Assembly (NCBI GenBank): GCA_027922465.2
Contig: BQMF02000258.1
Span: 124,001-188,000, forward strand
Length of the DNA stretch: 64,000 nt
From: Turritopsis dohrnii
Taxonomy: Eukaryota; Cnidaria; Hydrozoa; Anthoathecata; Oceaniidae
Direction: 5' to 3'
Shown here: positions 41,206 to 53,025 of the stretch, piece after piece
How the letters are laid out: every line of letters starts with the position of its first letter
Position numbering within the stretch: the first letter of the stretch is position 1
Program-made: the position numbers and the translations under genes
Notes under the pieces: generated by a model
The model's input: only the letters and a program-made list of their open reading frames with translations
Told to the model about the DNA's origin: nothing
The model's database searches: none

Positions 41206-44200
41206 ATGGTCCAAACACGTGACAAACCTCGCATAGATTTCAAACATTTTGGTACTACTGGCGAAAAAGTCGAAAGAATAGAACAACAAGAAGATCAAAA
41301 CGAGGAAACCAATACCGAATCAATTGGCAAAATTGGTTGTCTCTCATTGGAAAAGGAAATGACGACAAATAATCAAGAGACCAAACAACTTCTTGCGGAT
41401 GAGTTAAGAATATCCGACAACATAAATGATTTCTTGGACGAATATCATCCAAGTGAACTGCCAAACAATATTGACGATGTAATAGATGCAATGAATAAAG
41501 CTGACAGTTTGCGTAATGACTACAGGCAGAATCATAATGATCTCAGATTAGCACTTCCTGACTATGAAGAACGTTTCGGAAAATCGTTTATTGAAACTAT
41601 AGATAACATCAAATATTACATTAAAGAAGTAAGAAAATTAAAGCAACAGTTACGCTCAGGTGACGATACGCGTAAAGCTAGTGAGACAATGTTTGCTGAT
41701 CAAACTTTAAAGTTTCAAATTAGTGAAGTAGTGCATATGATACGAGATACAGAAACAGTAATGGCAGTGGATCTTTCAAAGGAAACTGACAAGGATCTTA
41801 AGCAACGAAAAGAAGACTTGACGACTTTGAACAAAGATGTTAGAAGAATTGGAGAGAAGATTGAAGGAGCAATTAAACTTTCGTCACAAAGTACTATCAA
41901 ATTTCAAGATAACGACTTACAAGAACGATTTGAGAAGCTTATTGGCGCTAAAGAAAAGTATCAACTGAGACTCAAGAATGAAACTGACGAACGTGAAATA
42001 GAGAAAGTTGAATCATTTCAAATTTCTTCATTGAATATCAAACTTGCTAAATATAAAGGTTATGCTTCAGCTTGCGACATCTACACGTTTCAAGAAACAA
42101 TTGAAAAAATTCACCTTAAGACAACACCAACCAAGCTACTTCCTGACCTACTCAAGAATAATTATCTCGAAAATCCAGCATTGAGTTTAGTCAAGCATAT
42201 CAATTCGATCGATGAAATTTGGAAACGATTGAAAGAAGTGTACGGAGATTCAAAAACTATGCTATCAAAGAAACTATCTGAGATTAATAGCATGGAAGCA
42301 TTATGGAAAATCAGAGATGCAGGAAAGATAGCTGAGGGACTCATCAAAATTATCAACTGCATGAAAGATCTGATCAGGCTATCAAAGCGTCACAACATTC
42401 AAAATCACCTTTTCTATGGCGATGCGCTGGATAGAATATACAAGCTGTTTGGTGAAAACCGAATTACGAGATGGCTATCCATTAAATGTGAATCTAACTG
42501 GGACGGGGAAGAACTTTGGAATAAAGTCATAGAGTTCCTTGAAAAAGACGTGAAAGTTCACCAACAGAAAGCATTACTCACAAGTCAAGGAAATCAAGAA
42601 AAAAAATCGGCAACCAAAGAAAGCGGAAAAACCTTCTTCGCAAGTGGCAATCAGTCGAGCGATCCAACTGAGACTTGCTTTATATGTGGTGAACACGATA
42701 ATCATGTCAAGACCAATGGTCCTGCTGGAACAAAGATAATCCAGTACTTTGCCTGCCAAAAGTTTGCTGAAATGACACCTCGCGAAAGATTTGGAGAATT
42801 GCGCAAGAAAGGTCTATGTCATCAGTGCCTTTACCCAGGAGCTAAACGAAACACAGGGAAGCATCGCAAGGGTGAATGTCAACGCGAATTCATGTGTAAA
42901 CATCCAGCACATGAACCTTACTCTACCAAGATGCATGTTCTGGTTTGTCAAGATCATGCTTCCGGAAATGAAGATTTGCTTCAGACCTATCGTCAGAAAT
43001 GCATTCTACGACAACCTTCGGAGATGCCTGCATATGCTAAGAATATCAAGCTTGTGTTTCACTCTTCAACAACAAACAGCGGAAATAATGAAAATGCCAT
43101 CTTTATGTTCCAACCCATCAATGTTAATGGTCAGCAATTCATGATGTTCTACGATTCTGGATGTGGTGATTTTGCATCTAAAATCAGTGCTGTACGAAGA
43201 ATCGGGAAAAGAGCAAGTCAAGAATTCAGTGGAACTGTTTCATTAGGAGGCATTGGAACTGTTGTCACAAAAACACCTTATGGAATTTACTCGGTGAGAC
43301 TGCCACTTCGTGATGGCAATGAAGCTGTGATGACAGGTGTTTGTCTCGAACAACTCACACCTAACTTCGCTAATTATCCCCTACATGGCAAGGTATTTGA
43401 AGACATAAAACTTGGTTACAACGAAACTGGTGGAAACATTAAAGATCTACCTGGTTTCCCAAAAGAAGTCGGAGGAAGTGTGGATTTCATGATTGGGATC
43501 AAGTATAATCGTTACTTTCCGACTATGGTATTTCAATTGCCATCTGGTTTAGCGATCTATACAAGCAAGTTCAACAACCCAGATGGAACTTGTGGAGTTA
43601 TTGGAGGTCCACACAGAGTCTTCACAGAAATAGAAAGATACCACCATCTCTGTAAAACCAACACTTCAACCTTCCTAACAAATCAACTGAAACTATTTGA
43701 ACATGGGCTGCAAGTTAATCCTGATGCTACAATGTTAACAGCAAAGCCCAAAGATTACGTGTATGATGTTTTCGATGACAACCAATACGACAATCTCGAT
43801 GACAATGAAGAATCTCCTGATATTCAAAGTAACGTCCTGTTAGTCCGTAAAATGAAATTATTTGAGAGTTACGAGACAGCAGGAAGCGAGATTCAATACA
43901 GATGCCTGAAATGTCGCGATTGCATCAATTGCAAAGAAAACGAAAACGAACTACTCAGCATCAAGGAAGAAATTGAGCAAGGCTGCATTGAAAGATCAGT
44001 GAAGATTAATGAAGAGAAAGGCATAACAATCGCTCGATTGCCCTTCCTTCATGATCCAACTACAAAGTTGCAACCCAATCATCATAAAGCCTTGAAAGTA
44101 TTCAACCAGCAAATAAAGAAGTTGAATCAACATACGAAAGATAAAGATGATGTTCTTCAGTCCGAGGCAAAATTGCAAAAACTCGGACATGTCGATTTCG

Positions 44201-44526
44201 TCAAAAACTTGCCAACTGAAATTCAATCCATGCTAGCAAATAACACAGTCCAAAACTACATCCCCTGGCACGCTGTATGGAAAGAAACCTCAATCACTAC
44301 TCCATGTCGAATGGTATTTGACGCTTCTCAGCCAACCGACAGCGGTTATAGCCTCAATGACTTATTATGTAAAGGAAGAAATACCATGAACAAGCTAGTT
44401 GAAGTGTTCATGAGATGGAGAAGCAAGAAGATTGGTATACATTCTGATGTTGCCAAAATGTATAACTCTGTCAAGTTAGATGTGAATGACTGGTGTTATC
44501 AACGCTACTTGTGGAAGGATGGTTAA
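41206..44526 (+). pseudogene. BEL/Pao polyprotein, gag to N-terminal RT part
   Basis: The frame has 1,106 codons from ATG 41206 to TAA 44524-44526. The N-terminal 480 residues are helical gag-type sequence. The zinc region starts CFICGEHDNH at about 491 and has further Cys/His sets (GLCHQCLYPGAK, ECQREFMCKHPAH). The aspartic protease core FYDSGCGDFAS is near 650. The RT begins near 930 and includes PWHAVWKETSITTPCRMVFD and IHSDVAKMYNSVKL (block A). The stop falls just after WCYQRYLWKDG and the same frame continues open beyond it, so it is a nonsense break. Confidence 0.88.
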
Positions 44527-45193
44527 GACGACAGCAGGCCGTTAGAAGAGAAAGTTATCAAGACGCTCATCTATGGTGTCAAGTCAAGTGGAAACCAGTC
44601 AGAAACAGGTATTCGAAAAGTAGCTGCAATGTCTAAAGAAGAGTACCCTGAAGTATATGACATTGTGCAGGAATGATACATATGTGGATGACTGTATGAC
44701 AGGTGAAGATAACATTGAGACAGCATGTCAACGAGCAGACGAATTAGATATTGTACTCAGCAGAGGCGGCTTCAAGCTGAAAGGAATTACGATGACTGGA
44801 AAAGATCCGCACAAAGATTTGTCATGTGACGAAAAGACAATCAATATTGCAGGTCTCATATGGGAACCAAAAACAGATTTGATATGGTTAGACATTAAAG
44901 ATTTGAATTTTGTGAAAAAGCATAGAGGCAAGACAATCAAAGTGATTTCAGATATTCCTGAGCAGCTAACGAGACGTCATTGCACATCAAAACTTGCAGA
45001 ACTATACGATTTAACTGGGATGTTCACTCCTGTTATTGCATCTATGAAACTTGACCTACACGAACTGATCACTTTGAAACTGAACTGGGATGATGCAATA
45101 CCTGATTCAATGAGACAAATGTGGTGTAGTCATTTTGATATGATGTCCGAAATAAAGAGTATAAAATTTAAACCGAGCAATTATTCCACATGA
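44527..45193 (+). pseudogene. BEL/Pao RT catalytic part, frameshifted
   Basis: RT-like sequence continues in the original frame to about 44670, where a shift moves it to the frame of 44657-45193. There the YVDDCMTGEDN catalytic motif and RGGFKLKGITMTGKDP follow, then DLTGMFTPVIASMKLDLHEL, typical of the BEL RT-RNase H connection. The frame ends at TGA 45191-45193 near another shift. Confidence 0.85.
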
Positions 45194-45215
45194 TGCGGTC
45201 AATCTAGATGTCAAT

Positions 45216-46458
45216 ATGCTAGGATTTGGCGACGGAAGCAAGAATCTGATTTGTATAGCTGTATATGCGAGATACAAACGAAGGAATGGTGAATACTCGT
45301 GCCAATTGGTGTTTGGTCGCTCACGATTGGTGCCAGATGTTATGTCCCTTCCGAGAGCTGAATTGTATGCTGCGTTGGTTAATACACATTCAAGCGAAGT
45401 CGTCAGACGATCATTCCATAAGCACTTTACAGGAGGTATCAAATTCACAGACAGTCAAGATTGCTTTACACTGGATCACCAATGATGATAAATTACTTAA
45501 GCAGTGGGTGCGAAATCGTGTAATTGAGATTCGCCGTTACACAAATACATCTGAATGGCGTTACATTCAATCCACGGACATGATTGCCGACATTGGCACA
45601 CGAAAAGGTGCTACAATGAGTGACGTTCAGCCAAATGCTCCATGGTTTGTTGGGCATGACTGGATGAAATTAGAAGTAAAAGATTTTCCAGCTTTGACAA
45701 CTGAAGATTTACGATTGACAGCCAAGGAAGTATGTGAAGTTAAAAAGGAAAGCAGTTTTGAGCTTGAAAGTATATTTTTCCAGAAATATGTTCCAGACGA
45801 AGTTCAGGCAAGGTATGAATACTCAAAGTACATTCTGGATCCAAATCAATTTCGTTTCCACAAGGTCATCCGAGTGTTAGCAATCATAATGAAATTCATC
45901 ACTAGTTTGAAGAACAACATCAAGACCAAGGATGATACTGGGAAGACTCTTTCAAACTTTAAAGTTCATGAACTTCGAGAAGAAGAAATTAAAGCTGCAG
46001 AAGAATATTTCTTTCGAAAAGCAACTGATGAAATAAGGCATTTCATGAAATCAAGTGCCTATGAGAAATTTACCCAAGAGAAAAACGGAATTTTGCATTA
46101 CACAGGACGTATTCTTCCTACTGATAGTGTGACTGTTGTTGGTAAATTCACAGCAGCAATGAAAGATTTAACCACTGATGCTTTCTGTGTTCCTGTTATT
46201 GAGAAGTTCTCACCCTTGGCATATAGTCTCATTAACGACATTCACTGGTACGACAATGATGTACGACATTCTGGTGTCGAAACAACTTGGAGAAGGGTTT
46301 TAAAAAAGGCATATGTCCTTGAAGGCAGATCGATAGTGAAATCAGTCAAGAAGAGCTGTCAGAGATGCCGGTATATTGAGAAGAAAAGGGTGAATGTAGC
46401 AATGGGTCCTGTTTCTTCCAGTAACTTATCAATTGCACCTTGCTTTTACAACACATAA
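45216..46458 (+). pseudogene. BEL/Pao RNase H region and integrase zinc-binding part, frameshifted and stopped
   Basis: The first part (45216-45485) reads LPRAELYAALVNTHSSEVVR, an RNase H-like segment. Near 45480 the frame moves to that of 45265-46458, with FTDSQ-type then ALHWITND, the RSIVKSVKKSCQRCR zinc-binding end and KKRVNVAMGP. TAA at 46456-46458 interrupts before the integrase core, which continues in the same frame. Confidence 0.85.
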
Positions 46459-47394
46459 GTGGACATCTGCGGACCATTTGAGGCACACTCATATCACCAT
46501 AAAAGAACAACAATAAAAATATGGATGGTAGTATTCTGCTGTGCTACAACATCTGCTATTGACATAAAGGTCATGGAGGATTATTCCTCTACTGCATTTA
46601 TTCAGGCATTTACGCGATTTGCTTGTCTGTACGGTTATCCCAAGTTGTTGCATTCGGATAAGGGAAGTCAGATAGTGAAGTCCTTTCATGTTATGGAGCT
46701 GAATTACTTCGACATCAAACAGCGACTGTTCTCAGATGTTGGAGTGCAGTACGATACATGTCCTGTGGGAGGTCACAACATGAATGGAAAAGTTGAGAGG
46801 AAGATCCGTGAAATTCGATCATCCCTGGAAAAGAAGCTAAACAAACATAGATTAGGAATCATGCAGTGGGAGACATTGGCTGCTGAAATCTCAAATACTA
46901 TCAATAATCAACCACTTGCCTTGGGTAGTGTTGTTTCTGATTTCGAAACTATGGATCTATTAACTCCAAATCGTTTGATTATGGGAAGAAACAATGACAG
47001 AAGCCCAGTTGGAAGTATGGTTGTGACATCTGATCCGAAGAGAATACTCAAAGCAAACAAAGCTGTATTCGATGCTTGGTTTGAAAACTGGCTTCTGAAT
47101 CATGTACCAAAGCTAATGATACAACCGAAATGGTTTCGGACCGATTGTGTGAGTAAAGGTGATGTCACCTTGTTTCTGAAAAGTGAATCATCATTGGCTT
47201 CAACTTACCAGTATGGTATCGTCGACTCGGTAACTGAGAGCAAGGATGGGAAAGTTCGGAAAGCAATAATCAAGTACCGGAATTCCAATGAAAATACCTC
47301 TCGTTATACTTCACGTGCTGTTCGAGAGATCGTTGTAATACACCATGTGGATGAAATCGGTATTCTGGGAGAATTGGCAGATTTAGCTTGCTGA
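46459..47394 (+). pseudogene. BEL/Pao integrase core and C-terminus
   Basis: There are 311 codons in the same frame as the preceding part. The catalytic acids appear in MDICGPFEAH (here the first codon is GTG), LHSDKGSQI and the MNGKVERKIREI Glu. The C-terminal part contains VTLFLKSES and the VREIVVIHHVDEIG tail. It ends at TGA 47392-47394, 84 bp before the 3' LTR. Confidence 0.88.
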
Positions 47395-47478
47395 ATTAGA
47401 TATTCATTTCACATAGTTTATTTAAAAATAAAATATTTCAAATTAAAAGCACGAATTTTGCAACTTTGTTGGGGGCAG

Positions 47479-48375
47479 TGTAGGCTGTGTTGTGGTCTGC
47501 TACAACAATTGTATTGCAAAATTCGCACTTATTGTTGTCTTTTTTTTACTCAATTGTCCCTATTCATTCAGGCAGGCTCTCTTGGGCTTATTTAGTTCTG
47601 TGTAGCTCAGCTGCCAATTATATCTATATATGTATTGTTCTATTGTATGTTGTCATAGTTACACTTATTGTTTATAATTATCATTCTAGTGATTTGTTCT
47701 ATTGTATGTTGTCATAGCTACACCTATTGTTTATAATTATCATTCTAGTGATTTGTTCTATTGTATGTTGTCATAGCTACACCTATTGTTTATAGTTATA
47801 TGACACACCCAGTTATTGTGATTAGAACTGATGACTATTAGAATGTAATTCAATTTACAGACCATGAGTTTATATAATTTGAACTTTGAACCCTTGTAAA
47901 ATACACAGACTTATTCAATATATTTATACATATAAGTTAGATCAGTATTTAATATCTGGTCCTTAATTTTGTATTTAATTGATATAAACATTTGCATCAC
48001 TTCATTGTACCCACTTGGCTATGAACCTCTAAAGAAGACACTCACTTGTTAAGTGTTACTTAGGTTTACTTAGTCAATGTCACCTTTTGTTTGATCTTTA
48101 TCAAATATCTATGGCATCTTGTGTATTTACGTGGACACATAAGTGATGCAACTGCAGAATCCAGCTTAGGGCAAACTGGTCAGTATTTAAATATTTATTA
48201 AATTATTTTGTTTAGTTATTGTATGCATTACTGATGGGTTTATTATTCATACCCTTATATATATTGATATTACATAGTAAGCTTTGTAATTTTTAGTTTG
48301 AACGTGAGCTACTGGTATCAATAAAAAGCTTGTTACAAACACCCTGTGTACTGGATTCTTGCACCCAATTTTACA
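47479..48375 (+). repeat. 3' LTR of the BEL element
   Basis: The LTR is 897 bp, TG...CA, preceded by the purine-rich GTTGGGGGCAG (candidate polypurine tract, 47468-47478). It has three copies of a unit of about 60 bp, ATTGTATGTTGTCATAGCTA type. Confidence 0.92.
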
Positions 48376-48820
48376 GGGGTTGTGTCATAATGCCGTACCA
48401 GGATGTCGTCGTCGCAGAGTACGGCGACCTTCGAGTGTCGCAGTCGCACGTTACGCCGACTCTCGAGTGTCGCAGTCGCATAAGATGTCGTTGCAGAAGT
48501 CACCGTCGTAGCCTCCCTTTGATTGTCTGGTCCTTATTTTACATGGCCTTCTCACGGTAGTTCGTCGTCGCACTTGTAGTTCGTCGTAGCTACTGTAGTT
48601 CGTCGTCGCACTTGTAGTTCGTCGTGGCACTTGTAGTTCGTCGTGGCTCTTGTAGTTCGTCGTAGCCTCGTATGTGGCAGACTGGTTTTCAAAGAAGACT
48701 CCGATTTATTCCGATTTATTCCAGCAGAGAGTGAATTCTCATGTAAACGGCCAGCCCGTAGTGAAACGTGAAATTTTTATAGTTGAGTATGCCAAACACG
48801 TGGAGAATATACAAATACTA
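48376..48820. other. GC-richer block with minisatellite, right of BEL
   Basis: After the GGGGT duplication the sequence is dense in CGTCG and GTCGCAGTCGCA words (48400-48520). A TTGTAGTTCGTCGTNGCAC minisatellite follows (48557-48668, five to six units). A TIR-like piece, CATGTAAACGGCC plus CCCGTAGTGAAAC, lies at 48739-48766. No gene is seen. Confidence 0.6.
48557..48668 (+). repeat. Minisatellite GTAGTTCGTCGT
   Basis: Six units of about 19-20 bp containing GTAGTTCGTCGT, followed by CGCACTT, AGCTACT, GGCACTT or GGCTCTT. Confidence 0.85.
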
Positions 48821-49773
48821 GCCGCCAAGGCGGCGTCGCTCGCCGCCCATATCCACCTGCTCTGTGTATCACTGTATCAATAAACGGCAAATTACTTTAT
48901 AAACGGCTCATACAACTTGGAAAAGATTCGAAGTCACAACCTCTGGTGTGCAGTCAGTGTTACATCAGTGTTACATTAACTATTTTTCAGGCTTTTCATT
49001 ATGTGTGACTTATTTATTTTTTAAAACCAATCGTTGATCAGTACAACAATACACTCAAAACGTAGGAAGAAGAACTTCCACTTTTTATTAGCTTTTGTAA
49101 AAAAGCTTTTTTAAAAAAGTTACGCGCTCAAACATGGGTGCTATCAAACAGGTCGAAAATGGTTTCTCTTCTTAAAACGTTCACACGGGAGGAGAGAAAA
49201 AATGCACGTGCTAAATGAATAAAGAGAATAAAAAAAAAACGTTCGATCAGATTAAAATAGATTAAAAGAAATCGATTAAAAGAAATTAAGACAACTATTA
49301 CGACAAAAGCAAAAAAAAAAAACATTTTGTTTTATGATACTCTTTTTTTACCTATCGGTTTTTAAACATTTTGATTGCTCAAAAAGAAAGTTCACCCGTC
49401 TCAGACAGTCAGGCAAGAGTTAGTGACAAACCGAACATGCTGCCACGTTCTGCCACTGCTGCTTTTTGTCCAAACTGTTTAATCAGTTAGTTTCTTTGTA
49501 TTTAGTTGATGTACTGTTTTCAAAGCCAAGTCAACGTGGAATATAAAACTAACAGTAATAATAAAAACAAAACGTTATTCCTATTAGTTCATCAGCCATA
49601 AAAAGTCACGTTCGATTGGGATTGCAATGTATTTGCTCTGAACTCACGTCGCACACAAAAAAAGAAATAATTTCGCTCACAACTCAATCTACCATTTTGC
49701 GTGACTTACAAACAAACAAACAAACAAACAGACAGACAGACAGACGGAGAATCGGCTATTAATATATAGACTA
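48821..49773 (+). repeat. RTE-like 3'-end repeat unit 1
   Basis: It starts with the hairpin word GCCGCCAAGGCGGC, then GTCGCTCGCCGCCCA, and ends with CAAACAAACAGACAGACAGA and GAATCGGCTATTAATATATAGA. The tail style resembles 3' ends of RTE-type LINEs or SINEs riding on them. No coding region remains. Confidence 0.6.
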
Positions 49774-50856
49774 GCCGCCAAGGCGGCGTCGCTCGCCGCC
49801 CATGTTCAGCATGCGTTGACTTCACGAAAAATAAAATTAAGGAATTGGCAACCGAAAGTGTTACCATGTTGTAGAGCTCGAAAAACTGATTAAAAAAATG
49901 TATGGGATCGTTCCGCTACGATCAACCGTTACAGAGATATCATTCTTCAAAGATTTTGATGACGTCACAGACCCCTCCCAAAAAAAATTAGACCCAAATT
50001 TTTTGTCACCCCATCGCCTGTATCGCGGACCCGAAAAAACGTCAGTTATCTTAGAGGCAGATTCGAAATCAAATATCAAATATCAGTTTAAACAATGGTT
50101 CCAAAAAAACCCAAATTTCATGTGTTATTTATTTTTTAAAACAATCGTTGATCAGTACAACAATGCACTCAAAACGTAGAGAGAAAAAAACTTTTTATTA
50201 GCTTTTGTTTTAAAAACGTTACGCGCTCTAACATGGGTGCTATCAAACAGGGGGAAAATGGTTTCTCTTCTTAAAAAGTTCACACGGAGGAGAGAAAAAA
50301 GGCACGTGCTAAATGAATAAATAGAATAAAAAAACGTTCGATCAGAACGCTTAACAATTAAAAGAAGAAATTAATTTATTAAAAGAAAAGCAGAAAAAAA
50401 AAAACATTTTGTTTTGATATGATACTCTTTTTTTACCTATCGGTTTTTAAACATTTTGATTGCTCAAAAAAAAAGTTCACCCGTCTCAGACAGTCAGGCA
50501 AGAGTTAGTGGCAAACCGAACATATGCTGCCACGTTCTGCCACTGCTGCTTTATGTCCAAAATATTTAATCAGTTAGTGACTTTGTATTTAGTTGATGTA
50601 CTGTTTTCAAAGCCAAGTCAATGTGGAATATAAAACTAACAATAATGATAAAAACAAAACGTTATTCCTATTAGTTCGTCAGCCAAAAAAAGTCACGTTC
50701 GATTGGGGTTGCAATGTATTTGCTTCGAACTCACGTCGCACACAAAAAAAGAAATAATTTCGCTCACAACTTAATCTACCATTTTGCGTGACTTACAAAC
50801 AAACAAACAAACAAACAGACAGACAGACGGAGAATCGGCTATTAATATATAGACTA
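49774..50856 (+). repeat. RTE-like 3'-end repeat unit 2
   Basis: It has the same head and tail as unit 1, directly abutting it. It contains extra text, GATGACGTCACAGACCCCTC at 49960-49979, lacking in the other units. The open frame at 49898-50179 is repeat sequence, not a recognised gene. Confidence 0.6.
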
Positions 50857-51717
50857 GCCGCCAAGGCGGCGTCGCTCGCCGCCCATGTCCACCTGCTCTG
50901 TATCACTGTATCAATAAACGTCAAATTTCCTTATAAACGGCTCGTACAACCAGAAGCAGATTCGAAGTCACAACCTCTGGTAAAACCAATCTTTTATCAG
51001 TGTAACAATACACTCAAAACGTATAGAGAGAAAACTTCAACTTTTTATTAACTTTTGTTTAAAAAAAGTTACGCGCTCTAACATGGGTGCTATCAAACGT
51101 AAGGGTAAAATGGATTCTCTTCTTAAAAAGATCACACGGGAGGAGAGAAGAAAAGGCACGTGCTAAATGAATCAAGTGAATAAAAAAACGTTCGATCTGA
51201 TATAAAATTAAAAGAAATCGATTAAAGACAACTATTATGACAAAAGCAAAAAAAAATATTTTGTTTTATGATATTTTTTTTTACCTATAGGTTTTTAAAC
51301 ATTTTCGTTACTCGAAAAAAAAGTTCACCCGTCTCAGACAGTCAGGCAAGGATACGTTAGGATACACTGGCAAACCGAGATGCTACCACGTTCTCCCACG
51401 GCTGCTTTTTGTCCAAAATGTTTTATCAGTTAGTTTCTTTGTATTTAGTTGATGTATTGTTTTCAAAGCCAAGTCAACGTGGAATATAAAACTAACAAAA
51501 TAATAAAAGCGAAACGTTATTCCTATTAGTTCATCAGCCAAAAAAAGTCACGTTCGATTGGGGTTGCAATGTATTTGCTTCGAACTCACGTCGCACACAA
51601 AAAAAGAAATATTTTCGCTCACAACTCAATCTACCATTTTGCGTGACTTACAAACAAACAAACAAACGCACAAACAAACAAACAAACAAACAGAGAATCG
51701 GCTATTAATATATAGAT
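50857..51717 (+). repeat. RTE-like 3'-end repeat unit 3
   Basis: It has the same head (GCCGCCAAGGCGGC) and the ending CGGCTATTAATATATAGAT. The CAAA tract is longer and has lost the CAGA repeats. Units 1-3 share GTTACGCGCTCTAACATGGG and TCACGTTCGATTGGG, so they are tandem or serially inserted copies. Confidence 0.6.
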
Positions 51718-52190
51718 AAAGCATTATATTGTCAAGTTACGATCAAGAAATAAACAACTCTTTTAACCCGAAGCAAGGTTTAAAATTGTGAAGGAAAATA
51801 AGAAGAAATCTAGATATGGACTGAGGTAGGGAAATATAATCTTTTTATATATGTTGTGAATACTCCCCACTTATTTGCTTTTATTTTTTCTGTATTATAT
51901 ATTTGATTATTTAAATGATATTCGATATTATTTTAGTGCTCAAAAAGTGGTGAAGAGATCATTGTCAAATTTTGCAGCAAAACCAAACGTGATGCCATTC
52001 TTAACCCTTCGTTGGTATAGTGAAGAAAATTTGATTGGTTTATTTCCCGTTTGGAAAAGTCGGTGCGTGTACAGCATAAACAAAGAAAACATGAAGAAAC
52101 TTCCCGTAATCAACTTCTTGCGTAAATAATTCACCGTCAAGATCATATTTGAAAAAGATTAAATTATGACGTGTGAAATATGCAAAAACT
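51718..52190. other. Non-coding segment with an inverted partner
   Basis: TTAACCCTTCGTTGGTAT at 51999-52016 and its surroundings (about 51994-52050) are inverted relative to 52905-52957 (ATACTAACGAAGGGTTAA). These are arms of an older repeat around the SINE and zinc-finger exon. No gene is assigned. Confidence 0.45.
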
Positions 52191-52514
52191 GGGGATGTAG
52201 CTCACTTGGTAAGACGGTGGATTTGTAATACAAGGGTGATAGTTGGTAGTGGTTCAAACCCCGGCACTGTAAAATGCTAATGTGATATCATCACTTAAAA
52301 ATGATAACATATGCAGTAGAAAGCTGTATGAAATTGTGTATGATATGAATGAAAGGAGTGCCAAAAATTTCATAAGACCACAATCACCTATCAGTCTAGT
52401 ATGTACAAATTCTCTGCCTTAAAATCTGAGGTATGCATTTCCGGTGGAGGCCCACATCAGTGAGTTCACTGCAATTCTAGCCTCGGTAAAATAAATTCAA
52501 AAAAAAAAAAAAAA
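52191..52514 (+). mobile_element. tRNA-derived SINE with poly(A) tail
   Basis: A tRNA-like head GGGGATGTAGCTCACTTGGT holds an A-box-like segment, and GTTCAAACC at 52252-52260 fits the B box, followed by CCCGGCAC. The body of about 230 bp ends in CGGTAAAATAAATTC and an A16 run. Clear target duplications were not found. It interrupts a minus-strand zinc-finger frame on its right. Confidence 0.65.
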
Positions 52515-52515
52515 T

Positions 52516-52796
52516 GTTTTTATGTGACGTTTTAAAGAACTCGCACATGAATACGTCACATCACAAGCCTCACATTTTGCATTATTTTCGTTTTTTCGTT
52601 TTGCATTTTCATGTTGCTCTTTATAGTGTCTTTTTCGGTTCTTATCCATGCTGAAAGTCTTGTCGCATTTACTGCATTGAAACTGTTTTCCACAAGACTT
52701 TTGGTGTCGATTTAATTCTTTTAAATTAAGGAAAGTTTTTTCACAATGACACGTGTACTGCGTATCTTTGTGATTTACGGCTAACGTCCGATAACG
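52516..52796 (-). CDS. C2H2 zinc-finger exon, truncated by the SINE
   Basis: A minus-strand frame without ATG opens after an acceptor (TTTTTATTTCAG, ending at 52797). It reads YTCHCEKTFLNLKELNRHQK, then FQCSKCDKTFSMDKNRKRHY and CEACDVTYSCASSLKRH, i.e. one partial and two good C2H2 units. It runs straight into the SINE A-tail (T-run on this strand). It is probably the last exon of a DNA-binding protein, host or transposon-encoded, cut by the SINE. Confidence 0.6.
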
Positions 52797-53025
52797 CTGA
52801 AATAAAAATTAACTGTACTTGAAATGCTGTTACTGCACCAAAAAGGAATGTAATAGTGAATATACATCTCTTTTCTGTCACATCAGAGATAAGACCATAC
52901 AATAGAAAATAGACCAATCACGTTTATTCTCACCATACTAACGAAGGGTTAATAGAATGAGTTATCCGGTCTACATGTTTCACTACGAGTGGGCTTCGCT
53001 ACGGGCTCATGTAAACGCCACCTTA

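Larger units (their letters stand above)
37690..48375 (+). mobile_element. BEL/Pao LTR retrotransposon with a nested LINE
   Basis: The LTRs start TGTAGGCTGTG and end AATTTTACA. The direct repeat GGGGT flanks the element (37685-37689 and 48376-48380). The gag-pol order is gag, zinc cluster, aspartic protease, RT, RNase H, integrase, all on the plus strand as in BEL/Pao. The 5' LTR is split by a LINE (37981-40760). Pol carries two in-frame stops and several frameshifts, so the element is dead. Confidence 0.92.
37520..53022. mobile_element. Possible older TTA-flanked TIR transposon carrying nested insertions
   Basis: GGCGGCGTTTACATGAGC at 37520 is repeated in inverse at 53022 (27 bases match with one mismatch, continuing CCGTAGCGA). 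Both are flanked by TTA (37517-37519 and 53023-53025). TTA targets are typical of PIF/Harbinger elements. Between them lie the BEL element, the RTE-like units and the SINE, leaving under 2 kb of possible original sequence. A related piece, CATGTAAACGGCC plus CCCGTAGTGAAAC, occurs at 48739-48766. The two termini may instead belong to separate copies. Confidence 0.4.

Noticed and set aside
52191..52275. Functional tRNA gene at the SINE head
   Set aside because: The A box has a mismatch, the acceptor stem does not close and a poly(A)-ended body follows, so it is a SINE.
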